Positions 32,911 to 43,764 of a DNA stretch of 64,000 nucleotides are shown here, one piece after another. A program made the translations under genes and the position numbers. The notes under the pieces are model-generated. The model did not search any database, was not told where the DNA came from, and worked only from the letters and a program-made list of their open reading frames with translations. Each line of letters starts with the position of its first letter. Within the stretch, counting starts at the first letter, position 1. The stretch comes from Microthyrium microscopicum (lineage: Eukaryota; Ascomycota; Dothideomycetes; Microthyriales; Microthyriaceae), in assembly GCA_010405405.1 (NCBI GenBank), contig MU004243.1, positions 367,340 to 431,339 of the forward strand. The letters run 5' to 3'.

Positions 32911-33550
32911 AAGGCCAAACAGACGTATGCGATACCGAACAACGTACACAAGCACATGCCGCTCTCATGCCTGCCATCCAATGGCGTCCTTACGTTCTTA
33001 AGAATAGGGCAAATCGGAACGGCGCCCGTTCGTATCAATTCATTGAATAGTTACTTAGCGTCGGCTACCTCGTAGAAAGAATCACTGTTCTCTACTTTTT
33101 TGAATAATGGCTTTAATTTAGTGTGATACTATCTACGCCGCAGTCTGACGAGCAAAGAATCTACTTTGTGTCGAACACTGTAAGATTAATCCCTCGCACA
33201 TAAGCAGACGAAACAAATTCTTAAAAGCACGTCTAATAGAGTGGAAAGTCACAAAAGATTGCCAACCAAGTACAGTAGGGATGCTAAGGCAACTATCGTG
33301 ATGAATGGAGCGTAGCAATGGCTCTGTCGAGCATACTTGTATCAGCTGTTGTAAACGACTCCGAGATACAATATTCTCTTCATAGCGGAAGGCGACTCAA
33401 GAGAGCCTGTCTTGACGTTAGTCGAATTACAAGAGAAAGACTCCATGTGGAGAACATCTCGATGGCGGTATCAGAAAAGTATTGATTAGAACATTGAAAA
33501 GAAAAGACTACTAATTATACGTCTGACCGGATTTTCTGGGTACAATTGCC
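32911..33550. other. Intergenic, no gene seen
   Basis: About 640 bases between two minus-strand genes; only short, unsupported ORFs. Confidence 0.4.
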
Positions 33551-34144
33551 TTATAATTTGGATCTAGTATGCTCTAGCAAAAGTGGTATGTTATCCTTGA
33601 GATATTCTACAACAGCATCCGGGCCCTTTTCAACCTGTATGTACCTGTCAACAATAGTTGCACTACGAGTATTCACAACCTACTTGCAACCCTTGAGGAA
33701 TAGAGTGGGTTTTGATATTCGGCACGATGCTCTTCGCTTCCGCAATGATTGACTGAGCCTGCTCGGGTGTCCACATTGATGCAGTGAACTACATGCGTTC
33801 AGTAATAGTCTAGGATCTTGATGAGGCATTTTAGGACACTGACTAGAAGTTCAGGCTTCTCCTTCTGAATTATTCCACGAACCTTAGAGTATTAGTATGT
33901 GGCCATGATTGTATCGGCCGCTCAAATGACCTATAGCAAATGACACACACTCTGCTTGTACATCAAATGTAAATATTCTTGCGGAGAAACTTACTGCTTG
34001 CATACTGTCGGCATTTCCTGCATGGATAATCGTATAGCTTTCTTTTAGATCCTCAACCACCCTCCCAATAAGTCTTTTTGCTCTTTCCGGGGCTGTATTT
34101 ACCGTAACAAGGCGGAAGGGTCCAAGAGGTTTGGAGATCGTCAT
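33551..34144 (-). CDS. Small conserved fungal protein of unknown function
   Basis: Four minus-strand exons, 34144-33995, 33882-33844, 33788-33684 and 33634-33551, all joining in phase 0, encode 125 residues. The product begins TISKPLGPFRLVTVNTAPER (from residue 2), then AKRLIGRVVEDLKESYTI, with later blocks MWTPEQAQSIIAEAKSIVPN and VEKGPDAVVEYLKDN. I recall similar short proteins in many ascomycetes but no assigned function. Alternating beta strands and helices with conserved VNTAPERAKRLIGR suggest a compact Rossmann-like or flavodoxin-like fold (inference). Exon 2 is only 39 nt. It is head-to-head with the FAD monooxygenase at 34640, about 495 bp apart, so the two may be co-regulated. Confidence 0.8.
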
Positions 34145-34639
34145 AACGACAGAACGTACAATGTGTGGAGAAAACCAGTTTCAAGTCAACGTATTCTACC
34201 TTGGGCTTTGTAACATTTTTTTCCAGCTTGAGTCGGCACTTCCGCCAGAGCCGATCAGTTTATGGGCTAAGGAATCGTCAAGGCTTTCCCGAGATATTCC
34301 TTTCTATATTCTTCATTGCCCCACAATCTCCACAATGCCCCACGGACGGTTCACCTCATGAGGCTCTTTTTGAGCTTAGGTCAAGTTGGAATAGGTTGTA
34401 TCCATGTCTGGACCAAAATCGGCTCATTCGGATTGGAGCATGGACTTCGTTGTAGTCTGTTTTTAACTTTTCAGATGTCATATTCGATATGGGTCTCGGG
34501 TGATATGGTGGATATATGGTATTGCGAACGATATTTCTAATGAGTAGGGTAGATAATAGAGCCTTGTCCATGTATTTGACTAGCAGCAAGTTTTGAAGTA
34601 CCTTTTCTCCTATGATAATTTACGATTGACGAATGTTAG
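34145..34639. promoter_or_regulatory. Divergent promoter region
   Basis: 495 bases between the start codons of the small conserved protein (minus) and the FAD monooxygenase (plus). ORFs of under 100 codons here overlap each other and are not supported. Confidence 0.4.
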
Positions 34640-36587
34640 ATGAAGAATGAAATGGGAAACACTGGAAGCAAATGGCTTTCAGGTTGGCTGGGACTGAATC
34701 ACGAAGAGGCCGAGAAGAATAAGCCAGTTCAGGACATCCCTATCTTAATCATCGGTGGTGGCCCGACTGGGCTGTTGCTCGCACATCTCCTGTCAGAGTT
34801 GAAAAGTATGATATACCTACCTAGTCAGCTCATTAGCTCCTGAGACATTAACGCAAAGTTAGTAAAATCTCTGGTCGTCGAAAGATATCCGCATAGACTT
34901 GGAGCTCCCAAAGCACATGCACTATCGCCGAGGTCACTGGAGATTTGCCGTCAGTCAAATCTAGACGTTAGAAAGATAAGAACCTTGGGAACATCCAGAA
35001 AAGATGCTTTCTGGGTCAATTTTGTCACCAGTCTCAGCGGAGAGAGAATTGGTGTTCTTCCCTACGAACGAATGGACACTAAGGTCTTGGAAGTTACTCC
35101 TGAAATGATTCACAATATACCACAACCAGACTTTGAAGAGTTCTTGAGCGAGAACCTGACCCACAGCGAGTATGCGGAAATCCGGAAAGGCGCCTCCTTC
35201 GTTGCATTGAACCAGTCACCTGGATCAAAGACAGTTATGACCACGGTTGAAGAGCGCAAGACTGGAAGACAGTATCAAATACAATCGCGCCATGTTATCG
35301 CCTGCGACGGAGCTCGGAGTAAAGTCAGAGCCTTCCTAGGCATTGAGAGCGAAGGAGAAGAGACCTACGACACCATGATGACTATACATTTCAATGCCGA
35401 TCTGCGACACATACTAGGAGACAGAGTTGGTATGCTCCATTGGGTTATGGATCCCGAAGTGTCGGGATTTGTGATTGGATACGATCTATCTGGCAATCAA
35501 GTTCTTATCTGTAATTTTGATCCAAGGACAATACCGTTAGAAGATTGGAATGAGCAACGATGTCGTCAAATAGTAGATAAGGCCATAGGAAAGCAGATCA
35601 CTTACGATATTCTTGGCTTCAGACCCTGGACTCTCAGCCGAAAGGTTGCTAAGGATTACCGAAAAGGCAATGTACTTCTGGCTGGAGATGCTGCCCATGC
35701 TTTTCCACCAACAGGTGGACTCGGGCTGAACTCAGGGCTCGGCGACGTTCATAATCTTGCATACAAACTGGCGGGTGTACATAAAGGCTGGGCATCAGAG
35801 TTCATTCTTGATTCTTATCAGTCAGATCGCCAAATGGTTGCGAACGTGAATGCCCAACAAAGCGTGGAGAATGGTAAGCGGATATTCGGACTTCTGAAGT
35901 CGATAGGGACTGCAGGAATCAAAAACCCAGTTGATGCGCGGGCAAACTTGATGAAGACCATACATGATCCCACTAAACAACAAGAGATACAGGAGCAGAT
36001 CGAAGCCCAAAGAGAGCATTTTGACAATGTAGGCATTGCTCTTACTTCTTGAAAGCTCAATCTAACATTTCTTCCAGCTCGAACTTCATATTGGCTACGT
36101 CTATGATAGTAAAACAATTCCACCTCACGCCTCTAATTACACTAGGAAATGGGTCAAGGGAGCAGTATTCCCTCACACATGGATCTCTCTTCGGCAGTAT
36201 TCCTGTCACTTTCCCAAAGATCCTGTTGATGTTTCCTATGTGGACGAGTTCTCTGAGCCCGACATTCAATCAAGGAAGTTCTCAACCTTGGACCTACTGG
36301 CATTGGATAGCTTTACGATGATCGCAGGTCCGGGCATAGATTGGAAGAGGAAAATTAGGGCGTTGCACCGTGTACTGCCAAAGGTCGCCCCAAAGGTACG
36401 AATATTCTGTTTGGATGAAGATTTTGAGCTCAGCACTTCGTCTGATGTGCAGTGGGCCCGAGAGTCTGGGCTACGTGATGGACGGGCATATCTGATCAGA
36501 CCAGATCAGCACATATTGGCATGCTTCGACCAAAGCACGACGGAGGTGGGGATTTCAAAGGCTCTAAGAAGTCATGTTGGTCTTTAG
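34640..36587 (+). CDS. FAD-dependent aromatic hydroxylase (PHBH fold)
   Basis: Three exons, 34640-34805, 34863-36028 and 36078-36587, encode 613 residues. FAD-binding elements are present: the dinucleotide motif ILIIGGGPTGLLLAHLLSEL (residues 34-53), the DG motif ACDGARSKVRAF, and the GD motif LLAGDAAHAFPPTGGLGLNSG. These define the p-hydroxybenzoate hydroxylase family of class A flavoprotein monooxygenases. The C-terminal part, mostly exon 3, resembles the thioredoxin-like domain of phenol 2-monooxygenases (FFP-type core, RAYLIRPDQHILACF). Such enzymes hydroxylate phenolic rings with NADPH and O2. With the PhlG-like hydrolase and the nearby transcription factor this suggests an aromatic or polyketide-modifying pathway. 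The substrate is unknown. Confidence 0.92.
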
Positions 36588-36630
36588 TTCATCTGCTGGA
36601 CAGCAATAGATATCAAAATATAGGCTGCAT

Positions 36631-39057
36631 TCAAGCTTGCTGTCTAGCGATCCACTCCTCATGAAGCTTCTTCTGCTTTTCCCACTCCTTGAGCAGCTTC
36701 TTCCGCTTGTTTTTCGCCACTTCCTGACCCTTGGCATCCTTGGTTGGAATGCCATCTGCGTCCCACTCTTTGTATTCATCTGTCTTAAACATCGTCAAAT
36801 GGCTCAGTTTTGCCTTTTCTTCCAGTAACTTCTTCTTCTCGGCCTCTTCCGCCTCTCTTCTAGCCTTGGCAGCCAGCTTGTCTTTAGCAGCCGAGTCTTT
36901 CTTTGCAAGTGCATCTTCGAGCGCCTTGTTCAATGGTCTCACCATAGCTGGCTGTGTATCTCGATCTTCGAGGTAGATCTTGAGCTTCCAAAGATGGGAG
37001 TCGCGCAGCTTGTCGCATAGTGCAAGTAGGTCCTTCGCCGCAGCCTTTTCGTCTGCGAGCTTTTTAACATCGGCACGGAATTGGACGAGCACATCTTCGT
37101 AAGCCTTAGAATCATTGCTATGGGCTGATGATGGCACCGAAACGTTTTCAGTTAGCTGTGCTATGGATGCGTAGTCAAGCACTCCAGAGCGAGCTGCTTG
37201 CCGGACATGATCCCGAAGCTGGGCTACCGGGTATACGAATGGCACCGCGGGCGCTGGAATGTCGACACCGGACCAGCCGACGCGATTCGTGTCTTTGAGG
37301 TCGCCTTTCTCATCTAGACCAAATATTGTGACAATTCGCGTTATGAAACGCGCAATCGATAGTGTAGTTTCATCAGCTACGCCTTTTGTTGAGTTGAAGT
37401 CAGTGACTAATTCGGATATTATTCTCATAGCCCCTGCTGTGTTGAACGAGTCACGCAGAGCCTCGTCTATGTCCGATTTCGCCTTTTCTAATTTTCCAAG
37501 AAGCTGTTTGTCTACGTCGGTATTCTTTGCACTAGCTGGTGATGGATTTCTGGTAGTGTCGATAGCTTTGAGGAAGAAGTTGTTTAGCTTGTCTTCCCAG
37601 CCTGCTGTTGTCATAAGGAGAGCATCGGTGATTTCTACACCATCCTGCCAAGGGCTCATCAGTAAGCAAATGCGTAATGATCGAGAGTTCCATTCTCCTG
37701 ATTGAAGAGCTTGTTTGATGGTAGTAAAGTTCTTGAGGCTCTTGCTCATTTTCATGCCTTGAATGCTGAGGTGCCCCATGTGGATGAAGTAATTTGACCA
37801 CTGCTCTTTCGAGCCCTCTGAGGACCAGTATGCCTCTGATTGGGCGAGTTCGTTGTCATGATGAGGAAATCGAAGATCTACACCCCCGGAATGAATGTCG
37901 ATTGTTTTGCCGAGGACTTCCGACGCCATAACAGAGCATTCAATATGCCAGCCTGGTCGTCCATTACCCCAAGGACTATCCCATGACGGCTCGCCTGGCT
38001 TGCTTGCTTTCCACAGAGCAAAATCGCTTTGATTGCGTTTGGCTGCAGCTTTATTGGACAGCGAGCCTTCACCATCAGCCACCAGACTGGTGTCATTTCG
38101 ATTCCAAGGTTCTAGTCTGGCATATGGATTTCCCGCCTTTTCAAAGGCTTCGATGTCGAAGTAGACTGATCCGTCGCTCGTAGCGTAGGCAAAGTCATTC
38201 GCTATAATCCTTTCGATAAACTTGACAATCTGGGGTCCAAACTCTGTGACTCGAGTCACAACATCAGCATCCAAGACATTTAGGTTATGCATATCGTCGA
38301 GGAAACGTTTTTCGAACTTTTGGGTAAGCTTGGTGAAAACGGTATGGTCTTTAGAGTCAATGGTTGACCCATGCAACGAGTCTAGATATGGGAGAAGAAC
38401 ATCCTCAGCTTTAATATAAAACTCTTCTTGAGCGGGCTGTAGGCCGTTCGAAGAGGCTAAGAGCCCTCCTGCAGCTGTGCGAGCAGTGTTGATGTGCATT
38501 CTGATCTTGGCTTCCTTGTCTGCAGGAGACTCTGTATCGCTCTCAAGGGCCTTGCCATCGAGCACTCTCTTGTAATAGTGGATGACTTCCGCCTCAAGGT
38601 TTTCAGGCGTGGTGTCGGAAGGTAGTAGAGGAAGGTTCTTTTGGATGTATTGTGTGAATGCGTGGTTTGTGTCTGCGACTAACGAGTCATCGATGCGGTC
38701 ATGTTCCATTTTGTATTTTTCAAGCAGGTATTGCTGACGGCCTCTAAGGATGATTTTGTCGTCGACGTCCGTTATGTTCATAACAAACTTGACTTGAAAG
38801 CCGAAGTAGTCTTTCATGATTCGACGAAGGATATCGGTTGAGACATAATTCCTCGCATGGCCTAAGTGTGCATCGTCGTAGACAGTTGGTCCGCAAGTGT
38901 ACCAAGTGACCACATCTCCTTGAGGGTCAAGTGGAACAAAATCATCCTTCCTTCTTGTCAAACTGTTGTACACCTTGAGGGCCGGGATTTGGATGCCAGC
39001 TGCGGGTGCTTTTGGAGGCGCCCATGGTGGCTGCTGACGAGCTGTTTTTGATGCCAT
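36631..39057 (-). CDS. Cysteinyl-tRNA synthetase
   Basis: A single minus-strand exon; from the ATG at 39057 (MASKTARQQPPW) the product is 808 residues. Class I hallmarks are the HIGH-type motif in TWYTCGPTVYDDAHLGHARNYV (quoted in part: DAHLGHARN), the zinc-site region GRPGWHIECSVMA, HSGGVDLRFPHHDNE, and the KMSKS signature GMKMSKSLKNF. A eukaryotic Lys/Glu-rich C-terminal extension follows. The frame is open upstream to an ATG at 39246, adding 63 residues rich in Arg/Ser without acidic residues over the first 45, which looks like a mitochondrial presequence. One gene could therefore serve cytosol and mitochondria by alternative starts. It is divergent from ribosomal protein S7. Confidence 0.95.
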   Translation of the reverse strand: MASKTARQQPPWAPPKAPAAGIQIPALKVYNSLTRRKDDFVPLDPQGDVVTWYTCGPTVYDDAHLGHARNYVSTDILRRIMKDYFGFQVKFVMNITDVDDKIILRGRQQYLLEKYKMEHDRIDDSLVADTNHAFTQYIQKNLPLLPSDTTPENLEAEVIHYYKRVLDGKALESDTESPADKEAKIRMHINTARTAAGGLLASSNGLQPAQEEFYIKAEDVLLPYLDSLHGSTIDSKDHTVFTKLTQKFEKRFLDDMHNLNVLDADVVTRVTEFGPQIVKFIERIIANDFAYATSDGSVYFDIEAFEKAGNPYARLEPWNRNDTSLVADGEGSLSNKAAAKRNQSDFALWKASKPGEPSWDSPWGNGRPGWHIECSVMASEVLGKTIDIHSGGVDLRFPHHDNELAQSEAYWSSEGSKEQWSNYFIHMGHLSIQGMKMSKSLKNFTTIKQALQSGEWNSRSLRICLLMSPWQDGVEITDALLMTTAGWEDKLNNFFLKAIDTTRNPSPASAKNTDVDKQLLGKLEKAKSDIDEALRDSFNTAGAMRIISELVTDFNSTKGVADETTLSIARFITRIVTIFGLDEKGDLKDTNRVGWSGVDIPAPAVPFVYPVAQLRDHVRQAARSGVLDYASIAQLTENVSVPSSAHSNDSKAYEDVLVQFRADVKKLADEKAAAKDLLALCDKLRDSHLWKLKIYLEDRDTQPAMVRPLNKALEDALAKKDSAAKDKLAAKARREAEEAEKKKLLEEKAKLSHLTMFKTDEYKEWDADGIPTKDAKGQEVAKNKRKKLLKEWEKQKKLHEEWIARQQA

Positions 39058-39538
39058 GGTGAAATGAGTATTGCGATTCGGAAGGAAATCTAGGTCTCTA
39101 TTGGGAGTATTGCGCAAGTATTGTCCGCATTGCAAGCTATGGGCTCGAGTTAGCGAGAATGAAGAAGAAGAGCGTATTGAAATATTATACCGCTTGGTGA
39201 CAGGAATGAGTCTAGCCGGCGACCATTTATAACCGCAAAGGATCATCAGCGGAACAGAGGGATTTAGTGTTCAGTCCGTGAGTCACTGACAGGCTGAGCA
39301 CATATTTGGTCGTCGCATTTATGGACCATGGTTGTGCATCCAACTGCAGGGATGAGACTGAAGTTATGACGGACTCGGCCCGATCGGCTCTTTCGCTACT
39401 TCGGGTCGGTCCGCACTCTCGGCCATTAGTTGGTCGGCGATACTTTAATCCGCTGCCCACACCCAGCTGAAGCTCCCTCAACACCAAGAAAAGTTCACGT
39501 CGACTTATTCAGGTTCATCCCGTCAATCACAAGCAACC
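39058..39538. promoter_or_regulatory. Divergent promoter of cysteinyl-tRNA synthetase and RPS7
   Basis: About 480 bases separate the two main start codons, and 292 if the upstream synthetase ATG at 39246 is used. Both genes serve translation, so a shared regulatory region is plausible. GC-rich CGGCC and CGGTCGG-type motifs cluster at 39375-39425. Confidence 0.5.
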
Positions 39539-40353
39539 ATGTCGAACGCAGCCTTGAACAAGATTGCTCACAACAGCCCATCGCGGGCCTCTCCTTCGGA
39601 GATTGAGACCAGCATTGCTACTGCTCTCCACGATCTCGAGACAAACATCCCCGATATGCGCTCGGCGCTCCGTCCCTTGTCGTTCGTTACTGCTCGCGAG
39701 GTAAGATAACAATAGATCCTTTTCATCGCACGATATCTATCGTATACTCCTCGACCTTCGCATCGCATCGAGAATTGTACAATACCATCAATCATGAAGA
39801 GGAGTTGGGCACTGGGCGGCATTATGCTGACACCAGGATTCTTAGATTGATGTTGGTCACGGTCGCAAGGCAATTGTGATCTTTGTCCCCGTTCCTCTGC
39901 TTCCTCAATGGCACAAGATCCAGCAGCGGTAAGTTTATGTTAGCTCACCATTTCTATCGTGCCAAACTAAATCCCTTCAGTCTCACCCGTGAGCTCGAGA
40001 AGAAATTCTCAGACCGTCACGTCATTGTAGTCGCTTCTCGCCGTATCTTGCCTCGCCCAAAGCGTTCCAACCGCAGCCGCAACAGCCAAAAGCAGAAGCG
40101 CCCACGTTCCCGCACTCTCAAGGCTGTCCATGAGGCCGTCATGACCGATCTCGTCTACCCCGTCGAAATTGTCGGTCGTCGCATTCTTCAGCGTGAGGAT
40201 GGAAGCCAGATTCTTAAGATTGTCTTGGATGAGAAGGAGAAGGCAACAATGGAATACCGCGTCCAAACTTACGAGGAGGTCTACAAGCGCTTGACTGGCA
40301 CCAACGTCCGCTTCGAATTTCCTGTACCTCAACCCCAGGCTTACTACATGTAA
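39539..40353 (+). CDS. RPS7: 40S ribosomal protein S7 (eS7)
   Basis: Three exons, 39539-39700, 39846-39928 and 39981-40353, encode 205 residues, the expected size. Family segments are visible across the splice joins: [58 protein letters not shown] and [20 protein letters not shown]. eS7 is part of the small ribosomal subunit and is needed for its assembly. The introns are 145 and 52 nt with good GTAAG donors; early introns are common in fungal ribosomal protein genes. Confidence 0.97.
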
Positions 40354-41469
40354 ATGTGGTGTTATCGCCCAGCGTTGTCCACCAGGGAGAGTCATTACAT
40401 AAAAGCTTCAGTCATGCATGAAAGGCGTCTAGGGGTGCTTACAGCACAGGCGTAGCAAATGAATACAATCTGGTCCATGAGGCTATATCATCAACGTTTG
40501 AATTATGCTTCTTAATGAATGTTCCTACGCATCGAATCTTATCAATTGTCTCGGGCTCGATTCTTGGGGTCATATAGCTTCTCGAGTCTTCTACATTTGT
40601 CTAAGCGTTTTTGCAGTCATGTTACCAGATTTTCCAGCGCCCCATGTAATCCCAATCTTGCAACAACATGGTCCGCTGGCTTTCGCGTGTTGATTGTATT
40701 GCCATTTTGCACTATCTGTTTCACTCTTGTTCCTACTTACCATTTGCTCAGAATGAAGGAAGAACTAGGAAGATGAGTACAACTGGCCGTCTGAAGGAGG
40801 CAAAGGGCTCGAGCCCAGCATCGTAGCATTTCAGATGCTGGAAGGGCCGCCCTGACCACTATACATCCATTGCCCTCGAAGATCATATTAAATCTATTTC
40901 CAGCATCGATCCAGACAGTCCAATCTTAAGCTTTGATTGGCTTACAAAAGTTATAACAGGACTTTAGCATTTTGAAAGTCTCAGAATAACCAAGGAAGGC
41001 TTCAGTGGTGGACTTGATACTCCCCAGTGTCAATCTAGTAATGGCATCGGCTTGTACGCTCTCAAGTGTATCACGTAACTAGGCCAAACATCCAGTTGCT
41101 ACGAACCCTTTCTTTATAGGATCTAGCCTTGTACATTCGTACTACAAGGCGATGTCCGAAAACTGACCCTGGACTTGGATGTAACATACAATATGCAGCT
41201 TTCGTCGCTCTTACACTGACTAAAGGACCTGTCTAGTTTGTTCCTGTCAGTGGTCACAAGGAACAACGGTTGGCTCTGTACTTCCTACGGATATACCCTA
41301 TGCTCATACTCAACAGCTGGTGTGCACAAATGACTAGCTGGACTATATAGGCTGTCGGCGCACCTTAACTGGTATTGTCAGTCAGCAATTCCAACAACTT
41401 CATTCTTCCAAGTTTTATACTATTGTTCATAAGTCACCTAAGATTTGTGGTACATTCATTCACAACACC
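40354..41469. other. Intergenic; TATA box before the RNase gene
   Basis: 1.1 kb with no supported gene. ACTATATAGG near 41342 lies about 125 bases before the ATG of the ribonuclease gene and is a plausible TATA element. Confidence 0.45.
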
Positions 41470-41970
41470 ATGCATTCTTTCCAAGTTCGTTCGCCATGCT
41501 AGAGTATCACTCAAAACCAAATACTGACAACCCACAAGACTATCTTTAGCCTCGCGCTTCTATTCACAACCAGCTTCGCCAGTCCCATAATTCTCGACCC
41601 AGGTCAATCAGCAGCGACTTGCGGCAACAACCACTATACATCAGCCCAGATCTCGTCTGCGGTATCGACCGGTTGCAAGTTCTACCACTCAGGTACTGGC
41701 GCTGGTGGTTCGACATACCCTCATGCGTTCAAGGACTACGAGCACATTCCAATGTCTAGCAACGGTCCGTGGGAGGAGTTTCCTATTATGAAGAAGGGAG
41801 ACTACAATGGAGGTAAGAAGTACCTTGGAATGTTGTTGACCTTATGGCTAATTACTGTACTTCAAGGTGCTCCTGGGGCAGATCGAGTTGTCTTTAATAG
41901 TGCTTGTCAGCTGTCAGCGGTGGTAACGCATACTGGTGCGAAGGGGAACAATTTTGTGTCTTGTAACTAG
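41470..41970 (+). CDS. Secreted guanyl-specific ribonuclease (RNase T1/N1/F1 family)
   Basis: Three exons, 41470-41484, 41539-41812 and 41867-41970, encode 130 residues. The first exon is just 15 nt (MHSFQ); joined to TIFSLALLFTTSFA it makes a signal peptide. The mature protein aligns with RNase T1 throughout and keeps its catalytic set: His in YPHAFKDYE, Glu in WEEFPI, Arg in GADRVVF and His in THTGAKGNNF (T1 His40, Glu58, Arg77, His92). Cysteines CGNN, GCKF, ACQL and VSCN fit disulfides. The enzyme cleaves RNA after guanosine and is secreted, with roles in scavenging or toward hosts and competitors. The first-exon boundary relies on a GTTCGT donor and a CTGAC branch point. Confidence 0.9.
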
Positions 41971-42303
41971 AATTTATGCTTTTTGAGACTATTCTGGAGT
42001 AAATATTGAGAGTTCATCGACCACTATATCGTATTCAAATAGAGTAACTATTGAGTGTTTGATTGCTTTCTGCAAAACTTGAGGCATAAGTATTCTTCAC
42101 ATCATACGAAAATGTCGCTGGTGAACATATTTTTTTGTGGTCGCCACTTTGCCCACTTCACAGCTGATTGTTTGGTACCTACTCCGTAGAGGGAGCTTGA
42201 AGCTTCAACTTTGATCTGACTCAACTTCATGCCTTCCACCCACCGATTCTAAAGACAGAGCTCATCATCAATTTGAATGAAACAAATTTAGTAGATAGGA
42301 TTC
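41971..42303. other. Intergenic, no gene seen
   Basis: About 330 A/T-rich bases between the RNase and UBA4 genes, both on the plus strand; presumably the terminator of one and promoter of the other. Confidence 0.4.
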
Positions 42304-43764
42304 ATGGAGACCATTTCCAGAATAACTCAAATCGAGCAAGAGCTAGGAAACCATCGGGCAGCAATAACAAAATTGGAAAGCGAGCTATCTCAACTCCGCG
42401 CAACCCAAGATCAACAACCACAAGATCACCAACCTCAACATCAAAAAGACACATCCAACTCATCTCCAAATGGCTCATCTACGACTAACTCAAAGCCCGA
42501 TACACATCCCCCAACCACAAACCCGACTCAACCCAAAAAATACCCCCTCCTTCACAGCGAATACACCCGCTACGGCCGCCAACTAATCCTGCCCGAAATA
42601 TCCCTCCACGGCCACCTAAAACTGAAAACCTCCTCCGTCCTCCTAATCGGCGCCGGCGGTCTTGGCTGTCCCGCCGCAATTTACCTTGCTGGTGCGGGTT
42701 TAGGCCACATTGGCATCGTGGATGGCGATACCGTTGACGAGAGTAACTTGCACCGCCAGATATTGCATGGTGGGAATGTTGGTGTAAACAAAGCAGTGAG
42801 CGCGGTGGAGGCTATGAGGAAGCTAAATCCGTTGGTGAAATATACAGCGCATGAAGAAGCGCTGACGGCGGAGAATGCGATAGATTTAGTCAGCGGATAT
42901 GATATTGTGCTAGATTGTAGCGATAATCCAGCAACACGATATCTCGTTAGTGATGTGTGCGTTGCGTCGGGCAAACCGCTTGTTTCTGGCGCGGCGTTAC
43001 GGACGGATGGGCAGTTACTTGTTCTCAACGCGCCGCCTAATATCGGGCCCTGCTACCGCTGTGTGTTCCCTGTGCCGCCGCCAGCGGATAGTGTGCCGAC
43101 GTGTGGGGAAGCCGGTGTGCTGGGACCTGTGGTGGGCGTTATGGGCGTGCTTCAAGCATTGGAGGCGATTAAAGTATTGGTTGGGCAGATGCCGGACCGC
43201 GCGGAGATGTTGTTGTTTGCTGGGTGGGGAATGGGGTTTCGTAGTATACGGATGAAGGGCAAGAGGAAGACGTGTGTGGCTTGTGGGGAGGGGGTAGAAA
43301 GAGATGCGTTAAGGGAGAGGATTGGGGATGGAAGTGTGGATTATGTGCGGTTTTGCGGTGGTGATGGGGTGGCTGATGGGCTGGGCGAGCTGGAGAGGGT
43401 AGATGCGAGGACGTATGGGAAGGTGGTGGAGAGGGGAGAGAAACATTTGTTGGTGGATGTTAGGGAGAAGGTGCAGTTTGAGCTTTGCGCTGTGGAAGGG
43501 AGTGTAAATTTGCCATTCTCTGAGATTCCTGGTCGCGTGGATGGCGAGCAGGGAGAACGGCTAAGAGTGCAATTGGAGGAGCTGATGGAGAATACTGGAT
43601 CTGATACCCCATTGTATGTGGTGTGTCGACTGGGGAACGACTCACAGGTAGCTGTGAGACGTTTCCAAGAGTTGGGCATAGATAAAGAGCGGTGGATAGG
43701 GGATATAAGAGGAGGTTTGCGAGCATGGAGACGAGATGTGGATGTAGACTTCCCAGATTATTAG
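42304..43764 (+). CDS. UBA4: Adenylyltransferase and sulfurtransferase UBA4 (MOCS3)
   Basis: A single exon of 486 residues. A coiled N-terminus and a Gln/Thr/Pro-rich linker precede the E1-like domain: RYGRQLILPEI, nucleotide loop LLIGAGGLGCPAAIYLAGAG, DGDTVDESNLHRQ and DCSDNPATRY. Zinc is held by CYRC (Cys250, 253) and CVAC (Cys324, 327). Cys267 in PTCGEAGV is the E1-type thioester cysteine. The C-terminal rhodanese domain has its catalytic Cys441 in VVCRLGNDSQ. UBA4 activates and thiocarboxylates Urm1 for tRNA wobble-uridine thiolation, and in fungi with nitrate reductase it also serves molybdopterin synthesis (cnxF). GC content rises and codon use shifts in the 3' half. Confidence 0.96.
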   Translation: METISRITQIEQELGNHRAAITKLESELSQLRATQDQQPQDHQPQHQKDTSNSSPNGSSTTNSKPDTHPPTTNPTQPKKYPLLHSEYTRYGRQLILPEISLHGHLKLKTSSVLLIGAGGLGCPAAIYLAGAGLGHIGIVDGDTVDESNLHRQILHGGNVGVNKAVSAVEAMRKLNPLVKYTAHEEALTAENAIDLVSGYDIVLDCSDNPATRYLVSDVCVASGKPLVSGAALRTDGQLLVLNAPPNIGPCYRCVFPVPPPADSVPTCGEAGVLGPVVGVMGVLQALEAIKVLVGQMPDRAEMLLFAGWGMGFRSIRMKGKRKTCVACGEGVERDALRERIGDGSVDYVRFCGGDGVADGLGELERVDARTYGKVVERGEKHLLVDVREKVQFELCAVEGSVNLPFSEIPGRVDGEQGERLRVQLEELMENTGSDTPLYVVCRLGNDSQVAVRRFQELGIDKERWIGDIRGGLRAWRRDVDVDFPDY

